From NCBI GenBank assembly GCA_010672825.2, contig JAAHFU020000002.1:1562001-1626000 (forward strand): DNA of 64,000 bases. The letters are read 5' to 3'. Made by a program: the position numbers and the translations under genes. Every line of letters starts with the position of its first letter. Positions within the stretch are counted from its first letter, which is position 1. The notes under the pieces are model-generated. The model did no database searches, was not told where the DNA came from, and saw only the letters and a program-made list of their open reading frames with translations. Source of the stretch: Leptolyngbya sp. SIO1E4. Lineage in GTDB: Bacteria; Cyanobacteriota; Cyanobacteriia; Phormidesmidales; Phormidesmidaceae. Of this stretch, positions 50,904 to 61,440 are shown one piece after another.

Positions 50904-51425
50904 ATTACTAGAAGAAGGTTTGACAATCGCCGTGTTCGTCCTGAGCAACCTAACATCAACGATCGCATCAGAGAACCTCAGGTGTTGTTGATTGATCATG
51001 AAAACACCAATCACGGTGTCATCGATACCCGAGATGCGTTGAGACGAGCCGAAGAGGCCGGATTGGATTTGGTCATCGTTTCTGGTGGAAAAGACACGCC
51101 TGTGGCCAAAATTCTGGACTATGGCAAGTATCAATATCAGCAGAAGAAACGCCAAAAACAGAGCGCCAAACCCTCGTTGAAAGAAGTGAAGTTGCGCCCA
51201 AATGTTGATGAATTTGACTATGGCATCCGCATTGAGCGGGCAACTCAGTGGTTAGACAAGGGCAATCACGTGAAATTCCAGATCCGCTTGCGGGGCCGAG
51301 AACACCAACACCGCGATCGCGCCCGTGAACTCCTGGAACGTATTGTGGAAGACCTGAAGCAGGTCGCCAAGGTACAGAGTTTTGATCAAAAGTCCTTGAT
51401 TGTTCAGCTGGTACCTTCTTCGTAG
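50904..51425 (+). CDS. infC: Translation initiation factor IF-3 with ATT start
   Basis: IF-3 binds the 30S subunit and checks start codons. The frame NINDRIREPQVLLIDHENTNHG...DLVIVSGGKDTPVAKILDYGKYQYQQKKRQKQ...LKEVKLRPNVDEFDYGIRIERATQWLDKG is IF-3 from end to end. The first in-frame ATG-like codon (GTG at 50982) would cut off the conserved N-terminal domain. A perfect GGAGG at 50891-50895 lies 8 nt before ATT at 50904, giving MTRRRFDNRRVRPEQPNIND (173 aa). AUU is the known self-limiting start of infC in E. coli. The sequence looks somewhat diverged from usual cyanobacterial IF-3, so it may be a second copy. Confidence 0.88.
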   Translation: MTRRRFDNRRVRPEQPNINDRIREPQVLLIDHENTNHGVIDTRDALRRAEEAGLDLVIVSGGKDTPVAKILDYGKYQYQQKKRQKQSAKPSLKEVKLRPNVDEFDYGIRIERATQWLDKGNHVKFQIRLRGREHQHRDRARELLERIVEDLKQVAKVQSFDQKSLIVQLVPSS

Positions 51426-51605
51426 TTTCTGTCCGTGCCGTTAGAGGCAAGATATCGCTAAAGGCAGACATCAAGCGGCAGAAGGCAGAATGAAACGCCT
51501 TTTGAAGGGCGCTTTCAGATGGCTGAATGTCGCAAGGGTGCTGGCGATGGTTATAGATTGGCACTAAGCATTCTGGGATCTTGGAAGTCCGGTTAGGAAC
51601 GCTTG

Positions 51606-51648
51606 AACCCCTGTGGAGACGCAATCTATGTCTCTACAGGGGTTTAGT
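51606..51648. terminator. Terminator hairpin between infC and cysS
   Basis: AACCCCTGTGGAGAC (51606-51620) pairs with GTCTCTACAGGGGTT (51630-51644), 15 bp with one G-U pair, followed by TAGTCT. It should end infC transcription. Confidence 0.7.
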
Positions 51649-51649
51649 C

Positions 51650-51745
51650 TATAGCCCTATTCAGGTCAATCCAGTACGTTTTGGTGAAGGTAGGGTCTAG
51701 GGTTTGGGGTCTAGGGTGTGCTTGATCCGAATGCACACCGCTATA
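51650..51745 (+). repeat. 96-bp G-rich repeat, copy 11
   Basis: A complete 96-bp copy, TATAGCCC to CCGCTATA, nearly identical to the copy at 5134-5229. It lies directly after the infC terminator. Confidence 0.9.
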
Positions 51746-51812
51746 TATTGCGTTTTGGAATCGCGTTTCAGATCTTGAGGAATGCAGCAGGAGTACAGCA
51801 GGAGTACAGCGG

Positions 51813-53288
51813 CTATCGGTGCCATTCTGTGATGCCACCAGGCTTATCAATGAGCGTAATGCCCTGGGCCTGCAGTTCATCTCGAATGCGATCGCTCTCT
51901 CCATAGTCTTTAGCTTGACGCGCCGCCTGCCGCTCTGCAATCAAGGCCTCAACCTTCTCATCTGACAGACCCCCCTCGACCTCAGCGGCCTGGGCAGGAT
52001 GTGCCTCTAGCCCCAGCACCTGAGCCAAGCAGACCAGCGTCTGCCACTGCTGCCGTAGGGTGTCAGCCTCTGTATCAGCCTGGCCTGTGTGGACGATTAA
52101 GTTACCAGCTCGCTCCAGATCTTTTGCCAAATTAAACAGAACTACGAGCGCTGCCGCAGTATTAAAATCATTGTCCATCGCGGCTTGGAACTGCTGTACC
52201 GAATTGCTGTCGGGGTCAATCCGCATGGCGGTGGGTTGACCAAAGTCTTCATCGGTTACATCTGGCCAACTGAGCTTTGCGCCGTAGTCATATCCAAAGC
52301 GTAAACCTTCCGACAGCGTGTGCCAGCTATTTTTGGCTGCTGCGATCGCCGCTTCCGTAAAATCCACCGGCTTGCGATACTGCCCTTGCAGCAGAAACAG
52401 CCTGACTGCCATGGGGTCAGGGGCCTCAGGTGCATCCAACAGTTGGCGAATGGTCGTGAAGTTGCCTAAAGACTTCGACATCTTCTCGCCACCCACATTC
52501 ACCATGCCGTTATGCATCCAATAATGGGCCAGGGGTTGCCCCGTTGCGGCTTCAGACTGGGCAATCTCATTTTCGTGGTGGGGGAAGACCAGATCGCCGC
52601 CCCCCATGTGGATGTCAATGGTGTTGCCTAAGCGATCGCGGATCATGGCCGAGCATTCAATGTGCCATCCTGGCCGCCCTGGCCCCCAGGGAGACTCCCA
52701 GAAGGGTTCTCCTGCCTTTGCCCCCTTCCACAGGGCAAAATCAAACGGTTCTCGTTTGATTGCCGTTTCTGCAGTAACCCGACCACTGGCCCCAGCCTGC
52801 ATGTCTTCTAACTTGCGCCCCGACAGCTTGCCATATGCCTCAAATCTCCGCACTGCATAGTAGACATCGCCTTGAGCCGGGTAGGCGTAGCCCTTTTGTT
52901 CTAGCTCAGAGATCAGCTGTTGAATGCCATCTAGCGTTTGGGTGGCATAGGTGTAGGCATCGGCTTCCAACACGTTTAGCCGCGCCATGTCCTCAAAATA
53001 AGCAGCAGTATATCGGTCTGCTACCGTCTGCATTGAGGACTTTTCCTGTTTGGCGCGGTTGAGGATTTTGTCGTCAATATCTGTGAAATTTTGCACATAG
53101 TGGACGTCATACCCCCGCCACATCAGATAACGTCGCACCGTATCCCAAGTGATGTAGCAGCGGGCATGGCCTAAATGGCAGTAGTCATAGACCGTAACAC
53201 CACAGCAATACATCTTGACCCTGCCCGGTTCTAGCGTCTCTAACGGTTCTTTCTTGCGAGTCAGGGTGTTGTAAAGAACAAGGCTCAT
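51813..53288 (-). CDS. cysS: Cysteinyl-tRNA synthetase
   Basis: This charges tRNA(Cys). The class I motifs are present: CHLGHARCYITWD (HIGH box, near residue 36) and EKMSKSLGNF (KMSKS, near residue 270). Zinc-binding Cys and His residues lie at YCCGVTVYD and WHIECSAM. The anticodon-binding part follows to the end KPGGITEWHR. Length (491 aa) is usual. The start MSLVLYNTLTRKKEPLE is the family start. A 3' copy of the 96-bp repeat lies in its downstream spacer. Confidence 0.97.
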   Translation of the reverse strand: MSLVLYNTLTRKKEPLETLEPGRVKMYCCGVTVYDYCHLGHARCYITWDTVRRYLMWRGYDVHYVQNFTDIDDKILNRAKQEKSSMQTVADRYTAAYFEDMARLNVLEADAYTYATQTLDGIQQLISELEQKGYAYPAQGDVYYAVRRFEAYGKLSGRKLEDMQAGASGRVTAETAIKREPFDFALWKGAKAGEPFWESPWGPGRPGWHIECSAMIRDRLGNTIDIHMGGGDLVFPHHENEIAQSEAATGQPLAHYWMHNGMVNVGGEKMSKSLGNFTTIRQLLDAPEAPDPMAVRLFLLQGQYRKPVDFTEAAIAAAKNSWHTLSEGLRFGYDYGAKLSWPDVTDEDFGQPTAMRIDPDSNSVQQFQAAMDNDFNTAAALVVLFNLAKDLERAGNLIVHTGQADTEADTLRQQWQTLVCLAQVLGLEAHPAQAAEVEGGLSDEKVEALIAERQAARQAKDYGESDRIRDELQAQGITLIDKPGGITEWHR

Positions 53289-53564
53289 GGGGGAGGTGAG
53301 AAGGTGAAACGAGAAATGGTCAATAATGTAGCAATCAGCAAGCCAGAGATTCAGAACTAATCGCTGTCGGTTGATCGCGGATGACTGGCAACCAGTAACT
53401 CTCTCACCCTATCACCCATTTCCCCTTACAGACTCGCTTTAGAGGCTCGCCGCCTACCCGGGTTGCCCAAGGGCGTTGCTGATTTTTGGGGATGAATTTG
53501 AAAACAGCCTCAGCATCCCGCGCATAGGGAGGTTGAAGGGAATCCTACCGCTGTTAAGCAACAC

Positions 53565-54383
53565 TTAGGAAAGGGCTGACTGTAGCCCCGTCATCAAACA
53601 CAGCAGTAAGGCTTCCGTCCATTCTACAGTGGCTCCATAGGTATCCCCCGTGTGCCCTCCGAGTTGTCGATTCAGCCAAGCCCCAACCCACATGGCGATC
53701 GCCCCTCCGCCTAAAGTCGTGCCCAATGCGAATACCCCCTCAGTCGGTCGGCAGAGGAAGGCAACTCCACACAAACCGAACAATGCGATAAGCCCCAGCA
53801 GCCAATCGGTGGTAGGACGGGCATGAATTTTATGAAAGGCACCTTTTCCTTCAGCTTTGAGGTAAGGATAGCGAGCGATCGCAATCACTTGCCCCCAGCG
53901 CCCCCAACCCGCTGCCGCCATGATGCCAAACCATCGCAACGCCTCTAAATCAATCAGGGCGACTCCTTTCAGGCCCACTAACACCACCGCCACCATGACC
54001 CCAAATGCCCCGGCTCGGCTATCTGCCATCACGGCCAAACGACGAGTTTTGTCGGGGACAGCTAGACCATCTGCGGTGTCCATGGCACCGTCTAAGTGAA
54101 GTCCACCCGTTAGGAGGAGCCATACCGCCACCAAGAGCCCACTACGGGTCACTACCGGCATCCCTAACCAAGCTAAGCTGACATCGCTGATGGCCAATAT
54201 CCCCCCAATTCCTAAGCCCACTAAAGGGGCATATCGGGCAATGCCTGAAAAATTCATGGGCCAGTGTCCGGGGATGGGGATGCGGGTATAGAAAGTAATG
54301 GCAGCAATGAGTTGAGCCCCCCATCGCCAGGGCAGGTGTTGCCAGCGATCGCTCGACGAAGGTCGGGAAGAATTAGGAGCCAT
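53565..54383 (-). CDS. cobS: Adenosylcobinamide-GDP ribazoletransferase
   Basis: This joins adenosylcobinamide-GDP with alpha-ribazole to finish the lower ligand of cobalamin. It is an integral membrane protein of 272 residues with about six helices. Typical motifs are LIAAITFYTRIPIPG near the N terminus, GGLHLDGAMDTADGLA with the conserved Asp pair, MADSRAGAFGVMVAVVLVGLKG, and HTGDTYGATVEWTEALLLC near the C terminus. A second cobalamin gene, cobO, lies 2.4 kb further on, but the two are not in one operon. No cobalamin riboswitch was recognised upstream. Confidence 0.95.
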   Translation of the reverse strand: MAPNSSRPSSSDRWQHLPWRWGAQLIAAITFYTRIPIPGHWPMNFSGIARYAPLVGLGIGGILAISDVSLAWLGMPVVTRSGLLVAVWLLLTGGLHLDGAMDTADGLAVPDKTRRLAVMADSRAGAFGVMVAVVLVGLKGVALIDLEALRWFGIMAAAGWGRWGQVIAIARYPYLKAEGKGAFHKIHARPTTDWLLGLIALFGLCGVAFLCRPTEGVFALGTTLGGGAIAMWVGAWLNRQLGGHTGDTYGATVEWTEALLLCLMTGLQSALS

Positions 54384-54672
54384 TCAGTGAAATCAGTGAA
54401 TCCAATCTTTCCGTATTTTGGCTGATCTCATCCATGGGGACCTGGCTGCCACAATGGGGGAGACGCTTTTCCGATCTGAAAAATTACTGATCAGCAGAGG
54501 CATTCAGGGATTTATGAAAGCTACTAATGCTCAGCGATAGCGTCAGATTTCAGAAAACCGTCCTACTCCCGAGATCGATCCCTGGATGATCGACTATTGT
54601 GAGGATAGGCTCTCATACCACTCGGTCTCTTCTGGGTGCTTGTGAATCCAGTTTTGCGTTTGTGACAATCCT

Positions 54673-56264
<1,592 letters not shown>

Positions 56265-56341
56265 GGGTCACCAGTGAGGGGAGCTACCATGTTACAATCC
56301 ATGGCAATTATGAGAGCTGTGTTGAAGAGGTAACTCTATCT

Positions 56342-56479
56342 ATGGAAGCTGCACTCCTGTTAGCAAAACTGCCTGAAGCTTATTCAATCTTTGACCCCCT
56401 GGTAGACGTACTGCCAGTGATTCCGGTCTTTTTTCTGCTGCTGGCATTTGTTTGGCAAGCAGCCGTTGGATTTAGATAA
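56342..56479 (+). CDS. psbK: Photosystem II reaction center protein K
   Basis: PsbK is a one-helix subunit near CP43 in photosystem II. The start [20 protein letters not shown] and the rest, [25 protein letters not shown], match cyanobacterial PsbK; the short N-terminal extension is normally removed. I placed the start at the ATG at 56342, with GAGG 11 nt upstream; the longer frame from 56261 is not part of the protein. It is 45 residues long. tgt lies just upstream and a terminator downstream. Confidence 0.96.
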   Translation: MEAALLLAKLPEAYSIFDPLVDVLPVIPVFFLLLAFVWQAAVGFR

Positions 56480-56494
56480 GCGCTTTTGACCGAC

Positions 56495-56530
56495 TGAGAT
56501 ATCAAAACCCTTTGAGATATCAAAACCCTT
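56495..56530 (+). repeat. Tandem 18-bp duplication after psbK
   Basis: TGAGATATCAAAACCCTT occurs twice in direct succession, 15 bp after the psbK stop. A more degenerate third unit may follow. Confidence 0.85.
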
Positions 56531-56576
56531 TTCTGAGCTATCGATAAAAACGAAGCAGTTCAGATTGATAAAATCC

Positions 56577-56611
56577 AGAGGCGACGTCACTCAGTGATGT
56601 CGCTTCTTTTT
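56577..56611 (+). terminator. Rho-independent terminator after psbK
   Basis: GCGACGTCAC (56581-56590) pairs with GTGATGTCGC, extended on both sides, and is followed by TTCTTTTTG. It ends psbK transcription ahead of the tRNA on the other strand. Confidence 0.8.
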
Positions 56612-56616
56612 GTTAA

Positions 56617-56690
56617 CGAGCACGGAGGGATTCGAACCCCCGACCCTCAGAACCGGAATCTGATGCTCTATCCAACTGAGCTACGTGCCC
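56617..56690 (-). tRNA. trnR: tRNA-Arg (anticodon CCG)
   Basis: Read on the minus strand, the 74-nt gene starts GGGCACGTAGCTCAGTTGG and ends with the T-arm GGGTTCGAATCCC and the acceptor CGTGCTC plus discriminator G. The anticodon loop is TTCCGGT, with CCG at 56654-56656, decoding CGG Arg. All four stems pair (one G-U in the acceptor stem). The CCA end is not encoded. Confidence 0.97.
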
Positions 56691-56767
56691 TGGGTCATTA
56701 CAGATTGTAGCACCCAGCTTTCATCGTCACGTTAGCATGAGTAGAGTTTTCACGATTTTGAGACCCA

Positions 56768-57448
56768 ATGACCGTTCCCCCTTCGACTTCCCCCTCCGAT
56801 CTCGATGACATCGCCACTTCCCTGACCGAGGCCTCTGCGCAGCAAGGGCTCAATGCTGAGCAGTATCGGCGCAAGATGGAGCGACGTAAGGAAGTGCAGC
56901 AGCAGCGATTGTCAGAGCGCACCCATGAGAAGGGGTTAATTATTATTCACACAGGTAATGGCAAAGGCAAGACCACTGCAGCTTTGGGCATGGTGTTGCG
57001 ATCGCTAGGACATGGCTTTAAGGTGGCCATTATTCAGTTCATCAAAGGGGCCTGGGAACCAGCAGAAAAGGCCGTCTTTGAGAAATGGTCGGGGCAACTT
57101 TATTTCCATGCCATGGGTGAGGGGTTTACCTGGGAAACGCAAGATCGCGATCGCGATACCGAAAAAGCACAAGCGGCCTGGCAGCAGACCCTCACTTATT
57201 TGCGCAACCCAGACTATCGCACCATTTTGCTCGATGAAATCAACATTGCTCTAAAGCATGGGTTTCTATCGACTGATGAAGTACTAGCGGGGTTGGCAGA
57301 GAAACCTGAGCACACCCACCTGATTCTGACTGGGCGGGGGGCACCCCAAGCCCTCATAGACCAAGCGGATCTCGTGACCGAAATGAAGCTCATCAAGCAC
57401 CCCTTTCGAGAACAGGGTGTTAAAGCCCAACCTGGCATTGAGTTCTAA
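56768..57448 (+). CDS. cobO: Cob(I)alamin adenosyltransferase
   Basis: This adds the adenosyl group from ATP to cob(I)alamin or its precursors. The P-loop GNGKGKTT lies at residues 63-70, with QFIKGAW, ILLDEINIALKHG (Walker B), LILTGRGAP and IKHPFREQGVKAQPGIEF near the end: the CobA/CobO/BtuR family. A 50-residue N-terminal extension rich in Ser, Asp and charged residues precedes the fold. It lies just beyond the tRNA gene; cobS is in the same region, so cobalamin synthesis genes cluster loosely here. Confidence 0.95.
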   Translation: MTVPPSTSPSDLDDIATSLTEASAQQGLNAEQYRRKMERRKEVQQQRLSERTHEKGLIIIHTGNGKGKTTAALGMVLRSLGHGFKVAIIQFIKGAWEPAEKAVFEKWSGQLYFHAMGEGFTWETQDRDRDTEKAQAAWQQTLTYLRNPDYRTILLDEINIALKHGFLSTDEVLAGLAEKPEHTHLILTGRGAPQALIDQADLVTEMKLIKHPFREQGVKAQPGIEF

Positions 57449-57498
57449 TCCCAAATCCGTAATCCCACATCTGTGTTCAATGAGCCCTGCAGACAGCC

Positions 57499-58434
57499 TC
57501 AAGATTTGCTGTACCAGAGCAGGTCAGCAATGGGGTTATCTGAGACTTCAAGGGTCTCTTGGGGGGGATTAAGCAGCACAACTTGCTGTTGTAGATCGTC
57601 TCCCAAGCGGCGCGCTACGCGATTGGGAATGCCATAGCCATAAACCAAATGACCTTGGCCAGCAATCACAATCATTTGGGTATTGGAATTGGCTCGTCTA
57701 AACTCAGCAATGGCGTGAGCCATGGTTTCATCCCAGATCACCTGGGCGGCAAAAAAATTATCCGCGTTAAACAAGCCGTGACTACCGTGGCTGCCCAGGG
57801 TTGCGATGACAAACTCCCGGTAGGCGGCATTGCTGGTGTCGATATCGGCTCGGTCAGGAAGATAGCGGAAGGCTTCAGAACTGAGGCTTTCGAGGCCTTC
57901 GCTAGCAACCTGGTGGGTTACCTCTGAAGGGGCGTTGAGGGCAATTACCGGGATCTGGTACTGTTTGGCAAACCGCAGGATGGGGGCGTAGTATTCCCAA
58001 GGGAATCTCCAACGCCGTTCGTATTCGCTGCCCTCTATGAGTGCGGCTTCACTAATCTCCCCGGCCAGGTAGCGGTCAATCACGGTTTGAAAAGGACGCT
58101 GAAACATTTCCAGAGCGAATGCTACCGTTCCATTTTCTTGATATAAGGCTTGAATAATGTCTAGCTGGGCTGCATGATCAGCTGCGTTATCGTGCTGCTC
58201 ACCGAGATACACCACATCGGCAGCGGCGAGTCTCAAAAAGATGGGGTAATCTCGCGCCTGAATGACGGGGGTCTCAACTGCGGCCGATAGATCGTCAGCG
58301 TAGGCTGCCGTCGCGATCGTACAGGCTAATAGCAGCGTGCTACTCAGGCTGACCAGCCTGACCCACCCTTGCGAGCGGAGCCAGGTCTTTAGGCATATAA
58401 ATGCGTTCTCAAATACCATAGAGCCAATATTCAC
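57499..58434 (-). CDS. ChaN family lipoprotein
   Basis: The N terminus has a signal with a lipobox-like LLLAC (about residues 34-38), so it is probably a periplasmic lipoprotein; a plain signal cut at AYA-DD is the alternative. The ChaN fold is marked by VVYLGEQHDNAADH, VAFALEMFQRPFQTVIDRYLAG, and IPVIALNAPSEVTHQVA. In Campylobacter and related bacteria ChaN binds heme and is iron regulated; in cyanobacteria the role is untested. It lies 50 bp from the end of cobO, convergent. Confidence 0.83.
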   Translation of the reverse strand: MNIGSMVFENAFICLKTWLRSQGWVRLVSLSSTLLLACTIATAAYADDLSAAVETPVIQARDYPIFLRLAAADVVYLGEQHDNAADHAAQLDIIQALYQENGTVAFALEMFQRPFQTVIDRYLAGEISEAALIEGSEYERRWRFPWEYYAPILRFAKQYQIPVIALNAPSEVTHQVASEGLESLSSEAFRYLPDRADIDTSNAAYREFVIATLGSHGSHGLFNADNFFAAQVIWDETMAHAIAEFRRANSNTQMIVIAGQGHLVYGYGIPNRVARRLGDDLQQQVVLLNPPQETLEVSDNPIADLLWYSKS

Positions 58435-58542
58435 TAACAGAATGCATCAGTTTTGTCCGGCTAACAGACCCGTTGGATAACGGCCATGAACGGCGATCTT
58501 AGAGGCAATACCTCCTTCATCTCATCCTTGGAATTTTATCCA

Positions 58543-59859
58543 TTAGAAAATTTCGATTGTGGCATCCAGGCTAATCCCAAAGAAGCTGTTATCAAAGGAA
58601 ATAGTATCTCTTGAAGATCGTCCGTAGCTGATGCCACCAAATATGCTCATTCTGACCGCAGGCGACAAAGAATAGCGTAGCTGCCCGGTCACGCGCTGGT
58701 AAGTTTCATGGCGAGAAGTTTGGGTAAAATCTGACACCGTAATTTGGTATCCCACCTGGGTCGCCCATTGAGGGTTGAATCGATAATCTAAGGAAATGCC
58801 TAGGGTTTGGACAATGTTGCTGAATTTACTGGGGTTGCTGAAATGAAGTTGTCCTTGATAATAGCTATCTAAGGTTAGCCCTGGCAGCAGCGGGTCGCGA
58901 CGACCTAAAAAAAGCTCAATTCCGTGATTCGTAAAAAATTGATCGTCAAACCCTTCGTCAAACAGAAGTTGGCTACTCCAACTCAACTGACCGTAGACGC
59001 GATTGGAAAAACTGTGCCGGATGCCTGCCCGAAATCTGAGTTCGTCATAGCTTGATTCTGAGAAATCTTGGTAGCGGAGAAAATTACTCTCCACTGAGGC
59101 CAGTAAGTTCGTGTTGGGGCCAATAGAGGGAAAGGCAATCAAAGAGAGCCCAGGTCGAATAAAGGTATCGCCAAGCCGACCCCTTACCGGATCATCCACC
59201 AAAAAAACGTTATCGCTGCTGGAAGCGGTGACATAGCCCGACAAAAATACAGATGGGCGAGGGGGCGGGTCCACTGCCACCGGTCGTAATCGCAAAATCC
59301 CTAACTCAGGATCCTGTAGAGAGTTCCGTAGGCGGATAATGCCCAATTCAGGATCTTGTCGAGGATCCCGTAACCGTACTACCCCGAGTTCTGGATCACC
59401 GGCTTGGGGAGGCTCTTGCGCGATCTCAGGCGGCTCAGGGGGGCGATCGTTTATCTGTCCTAGCCCTAAGGGGGGTGGGGGTGCAGCTGCAAATTCAGGC
59501 TGCTGCGTCATGAATGCATAGATATTGGGATAGGCGTTAGCCAACTGTGATTTGTCTAAATCTGGTTTGAAATCATCCGCGATCGCGAATGACAAGGTTG
59601 GCGACGCTTGATTGTGTGATTCACGCGTTGGTAGCGGATTAGGGGGCTCCAGTAACTGGTTAGTCGTCTCCAACGGTGGGTTGGCTGCAGTCGATAGTTG
59701 CCTAGCAGACTGCTTAGATAATTTGTGGGTGGATGTCACCTGGGTAGATGCGGTTGAGGTCTCAGAGAGAGTGGCATGGGCACCTGACTGATGCACGATA
59801 AGAATAATGGGTACCCACCCCAAGACCCAACCTTTCGATCTAGAATACTGACCTAGCAC
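58543..59859 (-). CDS. Outer-membrane beta-barrel protein with DPELG repeats
   Basis: The protein has an N-terminal export signal (residues ~8-28) and a Thr/Ser/Gln-rich region. It then shows three 14-residue repeats, DPELGVVRLRDPRQ, DPELGIIRLRNSLQ and DPELGILRLRPVAV (about residues 153-194). The C-terminal half is a series of amphipathic strands (YDELRFRAGIRHSF, YGQLSWSSQL, GISLDYRFN, RMSIFGGISYG) and ends in Phe (DATIEIF), as outer-membrane barrels do. I do not recognise a named family. It is divergent from the first FecR gene. Confidence 0.75.
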   Translation of the reverse strand: MLGQYSRSKGWVLGWVPIILIVHQSGAHATLSETSTASTQVTSTHKLSKQSARQLSTAANPPLETTNQLLEPPNPLPTRESHNQASPTLSFAIADDFKPDLDKSQLANAYPNIYAFMTQQPEFAAAPPPPLGLGQINDRPPEPPEIAQEPPQAGDPELGVVRLRDPRQDPELGIIRLRNSLQDPELGILRLRPVAVDPPPRPSVFLSGYVTASSSDNVFLVDDPVRGRLGDTFIRPGLSLIAFPSIGPNTNLLASVESNFLRYQDFSESSYDELRFRAGIRHSFSNRVYGQLSWSSQLLFDEGFDDQFFTNHGIELFLGRRDPLLPGLTLDSYYQGQLHFSNPSKFSNIVQTLGISLDYRFNPQWATQVGYQITVSDFTQTSRHETYQRVTGQLRYSLSPAVRMSIFGGISYGRSSRDTISFDNSFFGISLDATIEIF

Positions 59860-60109
59860 AATTGACTCCGCAGCAGGTTCTGACTCATTTCTCTAGCTCA
59901 GACGTTTTGGGGATTACTCCAGTTCACGAAGTCTTTACAAACGGGAACACTATGGTTCATGAAGTCTAAGACACTTCTGGGCAGTTTAAGCGTCAAAATC
60001 TACAGTGTGACCTTCACACCGCGAAAGAGGAACGACCTCGGTTAATACTGAGGTAAATGCTGACAAAACGAGGGGCACTACCTGTAGTCATCGATTTGAG
60101 TCATTGCCC

Positions 60110-61405
60110 ATGAGTCGATACCACTTCCGATGGGTTGGGTTAGCAAGCCTGCTCTACGCTTGGATGAGTGCGCTCGCACCTACCCCAGCCAATGCCCAAG
60201 TTCCTCTGACCCGAGCCAATGTTGAGTTCCTCCAAAACTATGTCGAGTTGTTACCTGGCGATGGCGGTGCGCGTCCAGCCCGTTTAACAGACTGGCTCAG
60301 CCTAGACGACACGATTCGAACAGCAAGTTCGGCACGGGCTGATTTACGCTTCAATGACGGATCACTAGCACGCATCGGGGAACAGGCAACATTTCGGTTC
60401 ATTCCTAACACACGAACCTTCCGTCTTTCCAATGGCACGGCTTTATTCTTGGTTCCACCTGGGCAAGGAAATAGCATCATTGAAACCCCGAATGCAATCA
60501 CGGATATTCAAGGAACAGCCCTTGTTGTCCGCTACAGTCCAATGGTTGACGATGGGATAGACAATCCCTTCCTCGCTGAGCAAAGGGGGGGGGAAGCGCA
60601 AGGGCGCACGGTTGTTATGGTGTTAACCGATAACGCTGACGACCCTGTCAAGGTCAGTTTGCTGGATGGGAGAGCCGCTGACCTGAGTGCCGGACAGATG
60701 GCTGTTATCGACAGAGACGAGTTTTATGTTTTTGAATTTGACTTGGCTTTGTTTTATGAGACAAGCGCTCTGGTTGACGGGCTGTTTCTAGATGACCCCA
60801 ACTATTTGGGGCCTGGGCAGCCAACCGATCCGATTCGTCAAGGCACCCTAGAAGGGTTGGTGAACCAACGCAATTTTGTGGGTGAATATTTCCTGAACCC
60901 CAATTTTGTGAGTTCGGAGGGGAGCTCAACGGCAACAGATAACAATTGGCTAGTTCCTGTGCCCGCTTCTGGGAACACAACCTCTACGCCAGAATCAAAC
61001 GTTAACCCTGAGCCGAATACTGCTGTGACGCCATCTGGTTCCGCGACTCCAGAGGCAACGTCTGACTTGGTTCCGGCAGAGGCAGAGGCTCTGCCAGCCA
61101 GTGAGGTTGCTGTTCCGGGGGGGGCCAGTACCGTGAACTCTAATATCTTGCCGCCCGGATTGATTCAGCCACCACTGAACCCGCCGACGGTGACCACGAT
61201 AACGCCAGAGGCACCCTCAGTCCCCGTTACTGGAGAGGCACCCGCCCCACCAGTCGATAATCCACCGCCAGCAGAGGCTGAGCCGCCGGTCGATAACGCC
61301 CTACCAGCCGATAATGTGCCACCGGTTGATAATGCACCGCCAGTCGATGGAAATCAGCCGCCGCCTGGGGCTGCTAATCAACCCCCTGGCCCTGAGGCTC
61401 CTTGA
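60110..61405 (+). CDS. FecR domain protein, paralogue 1
   Basis: The ATG at 60110 (MSRYHFRWVG) begins a signal peptide that should be cut after ANA (before QVPLTRANV). A FecR domain follows: TDWLSLDDTIRTASSARADLRFNDGSLARIGEQATFRF and GTALFLVPPGQGNSIIETPNAITDIQGTALVVRY. The second half is low-complexity, rich in Pro, Ala, Asn and Val (PPVDNAPPVDG units). FecR domains usually sense in the periplasm and act on a sigma factor in the cytoplasm; this one has no membrane span beyond the signal and no sigma gene nearby. A tandem paralogue follows. Confidence 0.85.
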   Translation: MSRYHFRWVGLASLLYAWMSALAPTPANAQVPLTRANVEFLQNYVELLPGDGGARPARLTDWLSLDDTIRTASSARADLRFNDGSLARIGEQATFRFIPNTRTFRLSNGTALFLVPPGQGNSIIETPNAITDIQGTALVVRYSPMVDDGIDNPFLAEQRGGEAQGRTVVMVLTDNADDPVKVSLLDGRAADLSAGQMAVIDRDEFYVFEFDLALFYETSALVDGLFLDDPNYLGPGQPTDPIRQGTLEGLVNQRNFVGEYFLNPNFVSSEGSSTATDNNWLVPVPASGNTTSTPESNVNPEPNTAVTPSGSATPEATSDLVPAEAEALPASEVAVPGGASTVNSNILPPGLIQPPLNPPTVTTITPEAPSVPVTGEAPAPPVDNPPPAEAEPPVDNALPADNVPPVDNAPPVDGNQPPPGAANQPPGPEAP

Positions 61406-61410
61406 ATCTA

Positions 61411-61440
61411 AGTCTGCTGAGGGTCAAACCCTTGTCAGCA
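61411..61440 (+). terminator. Possible hairpin after FecR paralogue 1
   Basis: CTGCTGA and TCAGCAG bracket a GGGT/ACCC inner pair, 6 bp after the stop codon of the first FecR gene. No clean T-run follows, so it is a weak candidate. Confidence 0.4.

Noticed and set aside
53289-53564. Cobalamin riboswitch near cobS
   Set aside because: This region is downstream of cobS and lacks the B12-box; the region upstream of cobS also shows none.
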